A stretch of 64,000 nt of DNA, from positions 124,001-188,000 of the forward strand of contig NZ_UUIS01000025.1 in the NCBI RefSeq assembly GCF_900589395.1, in the 5' to 3' direction. The stretch comes from Pseudomonas viridiflava. GTDB taxonomy: Bacteria > Pseudomonadota > Gammaproteobacteria > Pseudomonadales > Pseudomonadaceae. A program made the position numbers and the translations under genes. Position 1 is the stretch's first letter; every line of letters begins with the position of its first letter. The notes under the pieces are model-generated. The model was not told the DNA's origin. It did no database searches and saw only the letters and a program-made list of their open reading frames with translations. Positions 29,265 through 37,848 of this stretch are shown here, piece after piece.

Positions 29265-31235
29265 TCAAACCTGCTTGAACAGAGCGCCCATCCGCTCTGG
29301 CAAGCGCTTTGACGAAACCAGCATCAGCCGTTGGCTCGCACGGGTCATGGCCATATAAAGCCGGCGGGCGTTCTGCTCGCGATCATTGTCGCTTGCGCGC
29401 TCCAGTCGCTGGGCATCGAACAGGTGCTCAAGCCCGATCAGCAACACGGTGTGAGCTTCCAGGCCGGTGGCCGAGTCCAGGTTGGCGATGCGCAGGCTGT
29501 CGGTCTTGTTGGGTGCAGCGTCCTTGGTGTTCAGGTTCCAGACGTGTTGGGCGCCCAGCGCCTGCTCCAGGCGTTTGATCAGCTGTTTCCTGTCAGTCGA
29601 AGGACCATACAAAAGCAGCATGCGCGACAGAGGCAGCCCTTGCGTCTCACGTAACGCGATCAGTTCGTTGCACGCCTGCTCCAAGGCATCCTGGGTGGAA
29701 GATGACAGCAGCAGCAAGGGAGGCGTCCCTTCGTCCATGCCTGTGAAATCCGGTTGCAAGTAATCATCAGGATCGGTCTGGGTCAGATCAGCCAGCAATT
29801 GGCCGGCTGCACTGAGCAGCGCCTGTGTGGTGCGGTAGGACCTGCGCAGTTTCTTGGTCTTGCCAGACACGTCCAGGCCCACACGTTTCCAGCTCAGCCT
29901 GCTTTTCAGAAACCCCTGGTTGGGGTCGGCACACAGAAACAGCGTGCCCTGGCTCTGCTGCAAAGTGGCGTTCAGCAGCTGGAACCACGAAGGCGCGAAA
30001 AACTGGGCCTCGTCGACCAGAATATGGTGGTAGCGCGTCAGTTTTTCCGGCTCGCTGGCCAGGCACAGGTCGCGGCCCAGTGCACTCCATAGCCGCAGCC
30101 TGGGTGTTTGCGTCAGCAGGGCCGTGCTGACCTTTTCGTACAGCGACCAGATTTGCTGGCGCTCTTCCTTGCGCAATGCAAAGCCCTGGCCGGCCCGGTC
30201 GACGACAAGGTAATCGGCTTGCCCGGCAATGACCGTGTCATTGATAAAGTGAAACTCATCGAGCACCTGCGCATTGGAGGGCTTGAGGTCTGGGCATGTC
30301 AGGTCACGGTAGTGCTGGATGAGCGCTGTGGCAGGGCCATCGGTAAACGGCATCTCCGGTTGCTCATGGAATCGGTTGACCCATTGTTGGCGGACCCAGC
30401 TCGAAGCCGTCTTGATGGTCAGGTTGGCCGGCTTGTCTCCATAGGCGGTCTTGAGCCGGTGCAGCAGGTCCTTCACCACCGGTGCATTGTGGATCAGCAT
30501 CAACACCTGTTGATCGGGAAAGCGCCGTGCCAGGATCATTGCGCGATTCGCCGCGATCAGGGTCTTGCCACTGCCGGCGACGCCATTGACCAGGCGCACG
30601 GAAAAGTCGGCGACCGTCTCGACTTGCTCGAAGGGCAACTCCAGATCGAGCTTGCTGGCCCATTCCTGCTGGGCGTCAAGGAAGAAACGCGTGGCCTTGG
30701 CGCTGTTATCGCGCACCATTTGACGACGCGTGGTGCACAACCCCGGTATTTCCGCTTCCGGGAAGTACTGGCTCATCAGTGCCTGGTGCGCATCGGACGT
30801 CAGTTGCCCTAGCAATCTGGGCAACTGCACGTGGCCTTGCTCGATGAACGTCTTCTTCGACATCAGGCGGATGTCATGCGTCTTGGCATAGTGATTCCAC
30901 AGCACCTCGCTCTGTTGCGAATCGCAATCCCACATCACCACCAGCTTGCCCGCGCCGCTCGAGCCAAGCGCATGCATCTGTGCAAGCAGTGCCCTGAAAC
31001 GGGCCTGTTGCTCGGTGGCAAACAATTGCGCAGGGTCGAGCGCCTCGAATGACTGCTCGAACACAACGATCGCCAGCCAGCGATACGGTTCATGTTGCAG
31101 GAAAAGATCGGGCGCCCAGTGATCCTGGCCCAGCGTGGTGCGAACCACATAGTCACCTTCCAGCTTTCTGAACATGCGTCGTGATTGCAGCATGGCGCCG
31201 GTGCTGCTTTGTCCCTCGGGTATGAAAAGTGTCAT
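29265..31235 (-). CDS. UvrD-like superfamily 1A helicase with N-terminal nuclease-like region
   Basis: A 656-residue protein whose exact family I do not recognise. From about residue 210 it is a UvrD/Rep-type SF1 ATPase: Walker A GVAGSGKT at 218-225, Walker B VDEAQ with DEAQ at 408-411, motif III CADPNQ, motif IV LRRSYRTT, motif V ATGLEAHTV and motif VI YMAMTRASQRL near 627. All helicase motifs look intact. The first 100 residues (APDLFLQ...WLAIVVFEQSF at 41-63) recall a NERD/PD-(D/E)xK core, but the expected ExK reads FEQ, so nuclease activity is doubtful. The ATG at 31235 overlaps the stop of the upstream helicase (ATGA), hence coupled translation. A role in DNA/RNA repair or phage defence is possible but is inference only. 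Confidence 0.8.
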   Translation of the reverse strand: MTLFIPEGQSSTGAMLQSRRMFRKLEGDYVVRTTLGQDHWAPDLFLQHEPYRWLAIVVFEQSFEALDPAQLFATEQQARFRALLAQMHALGSSGAGKLVVMWDCDSQQSEVLWNHYAKTHDIRLMSKKTFIEQGHVQLPRLLGQLTSDAHQALMSQYFPEAEIPGLCTTRRQMVRDNSAKATRFFLDAQQEWASKLDLELPFEQVETVADFSVRLVNGVAGSGKTLIAANRAMILARRFPDQQVLMLIHNAPVVKDLLHRLKTAYGDKPANLTIKTASSWVRQQWVNRFHEQPEMPFTDGPATALIQHYRDLTCPDLKPSNAQVLDEFHFINDTVIAGQADYLVVDRAGQGFALRKEERQQIWSLYEKVSTALLTQTPRLRLWSALGRDLCLASEPEKLTRYHHILVDEAQFFAPSWFQLLNATLQQSQGTLFLCADPNQGFLKSRLSWKRVGLDVSGKTKKLRRSYRTTQALLSAAGQLLADLTQTDPDDYLQPDFTGMDEGTPPLLLLSSSTQDALEQACNELIALRETQGLPLSRMLLLYGPSTDRKQLIKRLEQALGAQHVWNLNTKDAAPNKTDSLRIANLDSATGLEAHTVLLIGLEHLFDAQRLERASDNDREQNARRLYMAMTRASQRLMLVSSKRLPERMGALFKQV

Positions 31236-32968
31236 GGCGCAAACTCGACTCTCTGGCATGAGGCAATCATCTGGCGGTAGGCACTGGCCCAGGCTGTGAC
31301 CTTGTCGTCGTCGCAGACGATGCCGTTTTTAAGTTCCGGGCCAATGACAATCAGCTTGGTCATGGCGCGAGTGATGGACACGTTGAGGCGCTCTGGCTGA
31401 AAGAAGAACTCGCCGATTTTGCCAATGAAGCGTTCGTCGCCGCTGGCCAGGGACAGGATGATCAGCTCGCGTTCCTGGCCCTGCATGCGCTCGACGGTGT
31501 CGGCCACGACCTGGCGCGCAGCCTCGCGACCAAAGCTTTGTGCCAGCAGCGTGCGAATCATCCGGCCCTGGGCGCGATAGGGCGAGACAATGCCGATTTC
31601 ATGCAGGGAAAGCCCCATGGCCACGGCCATTTCGCACAGTCTGACCACCCGTTGCGCATCGCGTGGGTTGCGGTTCTTTGCGCGGGTGTCATCGGTCGCG
31701 ATGAACACTGCACACGCCTGGGGTGCCAGCGCTTCATGCGCCACGACCGTCGACGGCGTGCCTTGCAGGCAGCGCGACGCATTGGGCCCTGCAGCATGCA
31801 ACAAGCCTGCGTAGTAAGCCTGGCTGGGCCACTGAGTCAGCCAGCGGTTCATGCGGTAGGTTTCTTCGAGCATCACGGTGTGAGCGGCATTCTGCGCCGT
31901 CAGGCGGGCAAAGATCGACATGCCATGTCCGTCCAGGATCGACTGTGACTGGATGACTGGAGGCAGTTGTTTCTGATCGCCGATGAAGATGAAGCGTTTG
32001 CCCTTGCGCATGGCCATCAGGGCCAGGGGCAAGGTGATCTGGCTGGCTTCGTCGAAGATCACCGTGTCGAAGCTGTATTTATCCAGCACGGTGCAGGTGG
32101 CAAACGGCGTCGCCCCCATGACGTAGCCTTGATTACCCGGCGGGCAGGACGTCCAGTTGACCGGTTCTTTCACCCAGTCGACGCTGGCGTCGAGGTCTTC
32201 ACGGCGACCGCCTACCTTGACCACGGCGACGCCGCGCCCGGCAATCTTGACCAGCGCGTTGTTAATGGCCATATGCGTGTGCGACGTCACCAGCACGCGC
32301 TCGTTGCGGGCCACCAGCAACTGGGCAATCAACGCCAGGGCGCGGGTCTTGCCGGTACCGGGCGGACCCTGGATGCAAGCCACCTGTTCAGCCGCAAAGG
32401 CCATGCCCACCGCCAGGGCCTGCTTGTCGTTGCAGCCTTCATCGACCGCCAATTGTTCGGCGTGCTCGAAGTCGGCCTCGTTGAAGGTGATGCAAGGCGT
32501 CGGACCAAGCAGTGGCAGGAGGGTGTTGTCGGCAGGGGCGATCGAGGCGATCTCATCCAGCGCCTGCACGTACCATCCTGTGAGGTCCATGCCGTCCGGG
32601 TCGGCATAGCACGGCCCTTGCTCGTACTGTTCCCAGATCATCGGCGCCAAGTCATCGCTCAACAGCCAGCGACCTTCCTCCTCACGCTCGAACTTCACGC
32701 GTGGACGCAGCAGTTGGGTCCTGACGTCGCCCAGATGCAGGCGCAGCATGTCGCCCTCGCGGTAGCGCGACTCGTTATCGGCCGGGTACGCCCAGAACTG
32801 GACAGGGTTGTTGGTGCGTTCCAGATGGGTGAAAGCCTGGGTCCAGCCGTGAAGAAGCTTATCGGGCAGCTCACGTTGCCAGGTCTGTTCCAGGTGTTGC
32901 TGGTTGGCGTCGCGCTCCGCATAAACGAAGGCATAGAGCGTGTCGAGCAGCGCTTGCTGGTCCTGCAT
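31232..32968 (-). CDS. UPF1/Dna2-like superfamily 1B helicase
   Basis: A 578-residue protein. After an N-terminal region without recognised motifs (1-190), which may be a beta-barrel-like 1B or adaptor domain, come SF1B motifs: Walker A GPPGTGKT at 201-208, motif Ia TSHTHMAINN, Walker B FDEASQ with DEAS at 306-309, motif III GDQKQLPP, motif V ERMQGQERELIILSLA and motif VI LNVSITRAMTKLIVIG. These are typical of AAA_11/AAA_12 helicases related to UPF1. It is the first gene of a two-gene operon with the UvrD-like helicase; AAGGA precedes the ATG. It sits between a tRNA array and ndh, a common landing place for accessory genes, but no integrase or att repeat was found. Confidence 0.82.
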   Translation of the reverse strand: MQDQQALLDTLYAFVYAERDANQQHLEQTWQRELPDKLLHGWTQAFTHLERTNNPVQFWAYPADNESRYREGDMLRLHLGDVRTQLLRPRVKFEREEEGRWLLSDDLAPMIWEQYEQGPCYADPDGMDLTGWYVQALDEIASIAPADNTLLPLLGPTPCITFNEADFEHAEQLAVDEGCNDKQALAVGMAFAAEQVACIQGPPGTGKTRALALIAQLLVARNERVLVTSHTHMAINNALVKIAGRGVAVVKVGGRREDLDASVDWVKEPVNWTSCPPGNQGYVMGATPFATCTVLDKYSFDTVIFDEASQITLPLALMAMRKGKRFIFIGDQKQLPPVIQSQSILDGHGMSIFARLTAQNAAHTVMLEETYRMNRWLTQWPSQAYYAGLLHAAGPNASRCLQGTPSTVVAHEALAPQACAVFIATDDTRAKNRNPRDAQRVVRLCEMAVAMGLSLHEIGIVSPYRAQGRMIRTLLAQSFGREAARQVVADTVERMQGQERELIILSLASGDERFIGKIGEFFFQPERLNVSITRAMTKLIVIGPELKNGIVCDDDKVTAWASAYRQMIASCQRVEFAP

Positions 32969-33160
32969 GGCGGTGATTGTCCTTCATCAGCGACGACATG
33001 AAATGCAAATGTTACATATCGTTCGTAATGAATGCGAATCAATGCCGCCGCAACCACCGTCCCGGCGCGAGGCCAAGGCTTTCTTCAGGGGGCGCCCAGT
33101 TTCGGGAAGGGTGATAAAGCGGGGGGGATGTGCGGGACGTTGAGACGCCCCGCAGCAAGG

Positions 33161-34459
33161 TCAATGCAGTTTCATGCGTGGCTCGGTGCCTTTGCCGATG
33201 CGGCTGCCCAGCATCAGCATCAGCGTGCGAAACGCCCCGTACAACGCCGTCTGGTGCATGCGGTACAGCGAGACATAGAACATCCGCGCCAGCCAGCCTT
33301 CCAGCATCACGCTGCCGGTGAGGTTGCCCATCAGGTTGCCGACGGCCGAGAAGCGCGACAGCGAAATCAGCGAGCCATAGTCCTTGTAGCTGTATTCAGG
33401 CAGCGTCTTGCCCTCGATGCGCAAACGCAGCGACTTGGCCAGCAGCGAAGCCTGCTGGTGCGCGGCTTGGGCACGAGGCGGCACATTGCGGTCGGTGCCT
33501 TTTTGCGGGCAGGCCGCGCAATCGCCAAAGGCGAAGATGTTTTCATCGCGGGTGGTCTGCAGGGTCGGCAGCACCTGCAACTGGTTGATGCGGTTGCTTT
33601 CCAGCCCATCCAGGTCCTGCAGGAAGCCCGGTGCGCGAATACCCGCCGCCCAGACCTTGAGCTGCGCCGGGATCACCTGGCCGCTGCTGGTCACCAGGTT
33701 ATCGGCCGTCACTTCACTGACCGCCGCATTGGTCAGCACCGTGACACCCAGTTTTTCCAGGGTTTTGTGCACCGGGCCACCGATACGCTCGGGCAGGGCC
33801 GGCAGCACGCGTGGGCCGGCCTCGATCACCGTGATGCGCAGGTTTTCCGGCTTGAGGCGCCCCAGTCCGTAAGCCGCCAGTTCGTGCGCGGCATTGTGCA
33901 GCTCCGCGGCCAGCTCGACGCCCGTGGCCCCGGCGCCGACGATCGCCACGGTGATCTCCTGAGTGTTGTTGTCTTGCCCGGCGTGCGCACGCAGGTAGTG
34001 GTTGAGCAGTTGCTGGTGAAAACGCTCGGCCTGCTTGCGGGTGTCGAGAAACAGGCAGTGCTCGGCTGCGCCCAGCGTGCCGAAATCATTGGTGGTGCTG
34101 CCCACCGCGATCACCAGGCTGTCGTAGTCCAGGCTGCGGGCGGGCACCAGTTCGTTGCCATTCTCGTCCTGGGTAGCGGCCAGGTGAATCTTGCGGCTGG
34201 CACGGTCCAGGCCGGTCATGCGCCCGAGCTGGAACTGAAAGTGATTCCACTTGGCCTGGGCCACGTAGTTCAGCTCGTCTTCATAGGAGTTGAGCGAGCC
34301 GGCGGCCACTTCATGCAGCAGCGGTTTCCAGATGTGGGTGAGGTTGGCGTCGACCAGCGTGACGCTGGCAGTGCCTTTCTTGCCCAGGGTCTTGCCCAGC
34401 CGGGTGGCCAGCTCAAGACCACCGGCGCCGCCGCCAACGATGACAATGCGATGAGTCAT
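33161..34459 (-). CDS. ndh: Type II NADH dehydrogenase
   Basis: A non-proton-pumping NADH:quinone oxidoreductase on the inner face of the membrane. The 432-residue protein has an FAD-binding motif IVIVGGGAGGLELATRLG, a second NAD-binding motif VAIVGAGATGVELAAELHN and the C-terminal FGDCAACP motif. An amphipathic C-terminal helix would attach it to the membrane. The ATG at 34459 gives MTHRIVIVGGG; the longer open frame upstream has no support. The 192 bases between it and the helicase operon show no gene. Confidence 0.92.
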   Translation of the reverse strand: MTHRIVIVGGGAGGLELATRLGKTLGKKGTASVTLVDANLTHIWKPLLHEVAAGSLNSYEDELNYVAQAKWNHFQFQLGRMTGLDRASRKIHLAATQDENGNELVPARSLDYDSLVIAVGSTTNDFGTLGAAEHCLFLDTRKQAERFHQQLLNHYLRAHAGQDNNTQEITVAIVGAGATGVELAAELHNAAHELAAYGLGRLKPENLRITVIEAGPRVLPALPERIGGPVHKTLEKLGVTVLTNAAVSEVTADNLVTSSGQVIPAQLKVWAAGIRAPGFLQDLDGLESNRINQLQVLPTLQTTRDENIFAFGDCAACPQKGTDRNVPPRAQAAHQQASLLAKSLRLRIEGKTLPEYSYKDYGSLISLSRFSAVGNLMGNLTGSVMLEGWLARMFYVSLYRMHQTALYGAFRTLMLMLGSRIGKGTEPRMKLH

Positions 34460-34697
34460 AAGGATTACTCGTAAGGTTAAGGAAATCGGCAGGCACGATC
34501 CTGGCGAGCGCAAGGCAGCTCATAGCGGCGGATCGGGCTGAAAAAGGGAGGCGTCGTACGATTACTGCGGCCCGCACGGGAGCAGGCCACGCCACACAGG
34601 GCAGGCGCTCGACCGGATACAGGGCGTTCAGGAAATGGCTGGGCACAACCAACGACTCATGTTCGATAGGGTATAGACGCAATAGACCGCCAATACG

Positions 34698-35207
34698 CTA
34701 CAAGGTTTGCAGGTCGAGTGGTTCGACCTGCAGCGTGTCGCACAAGCGAATGATTCCACTTTGTATCACCCGGGCCGTGATACCGCCATGCCCGCGTACC
34801 GCCTGGAAGGTGCCCAGGCCCAGGTTCTGCTCCAGCCGTGCGCAGGGTTGGCACCAGCCGGTGGTTTCCAGGATCGCCTGGCCGATGCGAAAGCGCCGGT
34901 TCTTGAGGCTGAACAGGTTGATGCCGCTGATCACCAGGTTGCGCCGCAGATCCTGCGCCAGCACCGGCCGGTCGGCCGGGCGCCCCAGCAGCGAGCTGAT
35001 GACCGCCAGGTGTTCCCACTGGATCAGCGTCACCTGCCGGGCATTGCGCGGGCCGGGGCGGGCATGGTCGCCGGTCAGGCCGGCTTCGCGACGTGCCTCG
35101 ACCGCCTCCAGCTCGATCATTGCCGACCGCGATTGCGGGCGCACGCCAATCCAGCGCACCTGGCCCTGCTGCGGTACATCGGCAATCAGTTGCTGCAGCG
35201 GACTCAT
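34698..35207 (-). CDS. MOSC domain-containing protein
   Basis: A 169-residue single MOSC domain, the sulfur-carrying fold of molybdenum cofactor sulfurases and YiiM-like N-hydroxylated-base reductases. Visible family elements are HARPGPRNARQVTLIQWEHL, NLVISGINLFSLKNRRFRIG and the conserved cysteine with following acidic residue in WCQPCARLEQ. The ATG at 35207 overlaps the stop of the DUF1780 gene (TGATG), giving tight coupling. A detoxification or Moco-linked role is inferred from the fold. Confidence 0.85.
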   Translation of the reverse strand: MSPLQQLIADVPQQGQVRWIGVRPQSRSAMIELEAVEARREAGLTGDHARPGPRNARQVTLIQWEHLAVISSLLGRPADRPVLAQDLRRNLVISGINLFSLKNRRFRIGQAILETTGWCQPCARLEQNLGLGTFQAVRGHGGITARVIQSGIIRLCDTLQVEPLDLQTL

Positions 35208-35836
35208 CACAGGCTTATTCCCACATCGAACACCACGGTGCGGCCCAGGTTGGTGCGCAGGAAATCCGGCGCACCCGGATGCGCGAACAGCACCCGGGCA
35301 AAGTTGGAGCCCACCAACGACAACGAGCGCCAGCCCTGACGCAGGTATTCGGTGGGCGGCGGAAAATGGCTGTTGAGGTCCAGTGCTTCACGCTTGAGGC
35401 TGGCAAAGGCGATGATGTCGAGCTCGCCCAGGTCCAGGCCGCGTTCGCGGTAGTTGCTGGCCTTCTTGCTCAAGGTCGGCGCCAGACGTCGCAGCAATGC
35501 CGGGGCCGGCACCCGCTTGGGCTTGGCCTCGCGCCGCACCAGTTGGCTGAGCGAATAGGCACTGCGCCGGCGGGCGAGCTCTTCACGCCATTCATCATTG
35601 AGTCGCCGGCCTTCGTCGATCACGAAAAACACCTCGAAACGCGCGTCATGAAACAGCACATCCGGCGGCTCCTGATTGGCCGGCAGGAAATCCTCGTGAC
35701 GGTGCGGGATGTTCAAGCCCTGCAACAGGCGTTCGCACACCCAGCGCTCACGCTCCCACTTTCGCGCATTGGAAAGAAAGGCATTGGCTTGTTCGGCCTG
35801 ATTGGTCAGCAGGCGCAGGTAATCTGGATCATCCAT
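35207..35836 (-). CDS. DUF1780 protein, putative endonuclease-like
   Basis: A 209-residue protein conserved in Pseudomonas and relatives, function unknown. It is rich in charged residues (NARKWERERWVCERLLQGLNIPHRHEDFL; PDVLFHDARFEVFFVID), which is reminiscent of a PD-(D/E)xK fold, but no complete catalytic set is certain. The start MDDPDYLRLL at 35836 matches relatives as I recall; an ATG at 35848 is an alternative. It is translationally coupled to the MOSC gene and divergent from the secreted protein at 35974. Confidence 0.78.
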   Translation of the reverse strand: MDDPDYLRLLTNQAEQANAFLSNARKWERERWVCERLLQGLNIPHRHEDFLPANQEPPDVLFHDARFEVFFVIDEGRRLNDEWREELARRRSAYSLSQLVRREAKPKRVPAPALLRRLAPTLSKKASNYRERGLDLGELDIIAFASLKREALDLNSHFPPPTEYLRQGWRSLSLVGSNFARVLFAHPGAPDFLRTNLGRTVVFDVGISL

Positions 35837-35973
35837 GGGCCGTCGCATCGCAGTGACTGAGAATGAAAATGCCCTGTGCAGGCGGTGTGTCATGGCTGTA
35901 GCCTGCCACGCGGCACACAGGCGCACAATCGCCGTCTGCATGGCCCCCGATGACTCAACATGAGGACAACGCC

Positions 35974-36441
35974 TTGAAATTGCTGTCTATCCTGCTGCTG
36001 GTACTGCTGCCCTTGAGCGCCCAGGCGCTACAGCGCGGTGATCGCCTGACCCCCTGGACCCTGCTGGACCAGTACGACCAGCCCTACACCCTGAACGATC
36101 AGGCGCAGACCCTGCTGGTGGCCCGCAGCATGGACGCCGCCAAGTTGCTCAAGACCGCGCTGGAAGGCAAGCCCAAAGGCTTTCTGGAGGCCCGCCACAC
36201 GGTGTTTGTCGCCGACATCCAGAAGATGCCGTCGATCATCGCCACGATGTTCGCCATCCCGAAAATGCGTGACTACAGCTACCGGGTGATCCTGGACCGC
36301 GAATCACGCGTGGTGCCGCAGTACCCAGGGGACGAGGATAAGATCCTGTGGCTGCAATTGCGTGACGGCAAGGTGGTCGACCAGCAGCAGTTCGGTGATG
36401 CCCAGGCCCTGCGCAGCGCGCTGGAAAAGCCGCAGATGTAG
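35974..36441 (+). CDS. Small secreted protein with thioredoxin-like features, function unknown
   Basis: A 155-residue protein starting with signal peptide LKLLSILLLVLLPLSAQA. The best ribosome-binding site (GAGGA, 7 bases) points to TTG at 35974; an ATG at 35950 would put seven charged residues before the signal. The mature part begins LQRGDRLTPWTLLDQYDQPYTLNDQ, resembling the start of thioredoxin/AhpC-like domains, but no CxxC is present. Homologues in pseudomonads are often called FAD/FMN-containing dehydrogenases, which the sequence does not support. The stop codon is followed directly by REP sequences. Confidence 0.72.
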   Translation: MKLLSILLLVLLPLSAQALQRGDRLTPWTLLDQYDQPYTLNDQAQTLLVARSMDAAKLLKTALEGKPKGFLEARHTVFVADIQKMPSIIATMFAIPKMRDYSYRVILDRESRVVPQYPGDEDKILWLQLRDGKVVDQQQFGDAQALRSALEKPQM

Positions 36442-36466
36442 GACCGGCCGGGCGGCGAACCGCCAG

Positions 36467-36535
36467 GTAGGAGCGGCTTCAGCCGCGAAAGGGCAGCAGC
36501 GCCTGTTTCCCGGCTAAAGCCGGTCCTGCGACAAG
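36467..36535. repeat. REP-type repeat, GTAGGAGCGGCTTCAGCCGC class
   Basis: GTAGGAGCGGCTTCAGCCGCG is followed by a spacer and an inverted half (CCCGGCTAAAGCCGGTCCTGC). This is a third REP class, distinct from the GTAGGAGCGCGC elements; a similar arm occurs at 51480-51504 upstream of pgi's stop. Confidence 0.65.
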
Positions 36536-36566
36536 CCGACCAGTCAAGCATTGCGTGGATTTGTGA

Positions 36567-36925
36567 GAGGCAACTGCTGGCGATGGCTGTATGACAGGCG
36601 CAGCAGGTGTATGGGCCTTGCCAGCCTCATCGCCGGCAAGCCGCCTCCCACAGGATTGATATCGCCCAAGGTTTCGTGCCTGGCACCTGACTGTGGAAGG
36701 CTCTGCTGGCGGAGCAGAGCAGCCTCCCACAGGTTTGATGTGACCCTGAATCTCGGCCCTGGCACCGGACTGTGGGAGGCGGCTTGCCGGCGATGGCTAT
36801 GGAACCGACGCAGCAGGCGTATGGGCCTTGCCGGCCTCATCGTCGGATCACCGCCCAGAATCTCGGCCCTGGCACCAGACTGTGGGAGGCAGCTCTGCTG
36901 GCGATGGCGGTATCACAGACGCTGA
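36567..36925. repeat. REP array, CTGTGGGAGGC class
   Basis: The sequence between the secreted-protein gene and yacG holds at least three alternating direct and inverted copies of CTGTGGGAGGCGGCTTGCCGGCGATGG-type arms. The segment CAGCAGGYGTATGGGCCTTG appears twice (near 36601 and 36811), as does AATCTCGGCCCTGGCACC (near 36749 and 36859). This fits repeated duplication of one REP cluster. No gene is seen from 36442 to 37018. Confidence 0.8.
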
Positions 36926-37018
36926 GAATGTATCGAGACGACTGACTCTTATCACGAGCCGATCGTGGCGCCGACCGTCCCTCCCGGCTGCAGCAGCCTT
37001 CGCTCCGGTGTCAGGCCA

Positions 37019-37228
37019 TCAGTGCTCGCGGTACGGCCTTTCCAGCTCTTCGGAGAACAGGTCGTCCTCAGCGTCCGGGCTGACCGGGATCTTGTGTTCT
37101 TCCGACGCCCAGGCGCCCAGGTCGATCAGCTTGCAGCGGTCCGAGCAGAAAGGCCGGGTCGGGGTGGCGGGGCTCCATTCAACGGGGGCGCCACAGGTCG
37201 GGCATTGAACGAGGGTGGGTTGGCTCAT
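37019..37228 (-). CDS. yacG: DNA gyrase inhibitor YacG
   Basis: A 69-residue zinc protein that binds GyrB and blocks DNA binding in E. coli. Four cysteines form the zinc site: CPTCGAPV and [12 protein letters not shown]. The acidic C-terminal tail is typical. The ATG overlaps the coaE stop, so it ends the pilB-pilC-pilD-coaE-yacG operon. Confidence 0.93.
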   Translation of the reverse strand: MSQPTLVQCPTCGAPVEWSPATPTRPFCSDRCKLIDLGAWASEEHKIPVSPDAEDDLFSEELERPYREH

Positions 37229-37848
37229 GACTGGCCTCCAGGTAAAGACAGATAAAAGTGATGCAGCCGCTCGACTTCCTGCTGCAGCCAGGTCGGGTCG
37301 CGGTCGTTGACCAGCACATCGTCGGCATGACGCAGACGTTCTTCACGCGACGCCTGAACCTTGAGAATGGCCTCGACCTGCGCCTGGCTGACGCCGTCAC
37401 GCGCCACCGTACGCGCCAGTTGCACCTCGGGCGGCACATCGATCACCAGCACGCGCCGGGTAAGCGTGTACTGCCCCGACTCGATCAACAGCGGCGACAC
37501 CAGGATCGCGTAGGGCGAGGTCGCCTGCGCCAGGTGATTGGCAATCTCCTCGCGAATCAGCGGGTGCAACAAGGCTTCCAGCCAGCGTCGCTGTTCAGGG
37601 TCGGCAAAGATCAAGGCGCGCAGGGCGGCACGGTCCAGCGTGCCATCGGCTTGCAGCACGCCCGCACCAAAGTGCCCGGCGATCTGCTCCAGCGCCGGAC
37701 GGCCCGGCTCGACCACCCAGCGCGCGGCATGATCGGCGTCCACGGCATGCACGCCAAGGTCCATGAAGCACTGCGCAGCGGCACTCTTGCCGCTGCCGAT
37801 GCCACCGGTCAGGCCGAGGATCCAGGGTTTTTCAACAGAAGGCGTCAT
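37225..37848 (-). CDS. coaE: Dephospho-CoA kinase
   Basis: Last step of coenzyme A synthesis. The 207-residue P-loop kinase has Walker [12 protein letters not shown] near the N-terminus and the [13 protein letters not shown] substrate motif. The ATG at 37848 gives [16 protein letters not shown] and overlaps the pilD stop by 4 bases; a longer upstream frame lies inside pilD. The pilD-coaE-yacG order is widespread in gammaproteobacteria. Confidence 0.95.
   Translation of the reverse strand: MTPSVEKPWILGLTGGIGSGKSAAAQCFMDLGVHAVDADHAARWVVEPGRPALEQIAGHFGAGVLQADGTLDRAALRALIFADPEQRRWLEALLHPLIREEIANHLAQATSPYAILVSPLLIESGQYTLTRRVLVIDVPPEVQLARTVARDGVSQAQVEAILKVQASREERLRHADDVLVNDRDPTWLQQEVERLHHFYLSLPGGQS

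Noticed and set aside
29033..29278. Short open frames across the second tRNA-Pro and the following terminator
   Set aside because: They are translations of the tRNA sequence (the typical spurious GVRGFE-type peptide) and a terminator.
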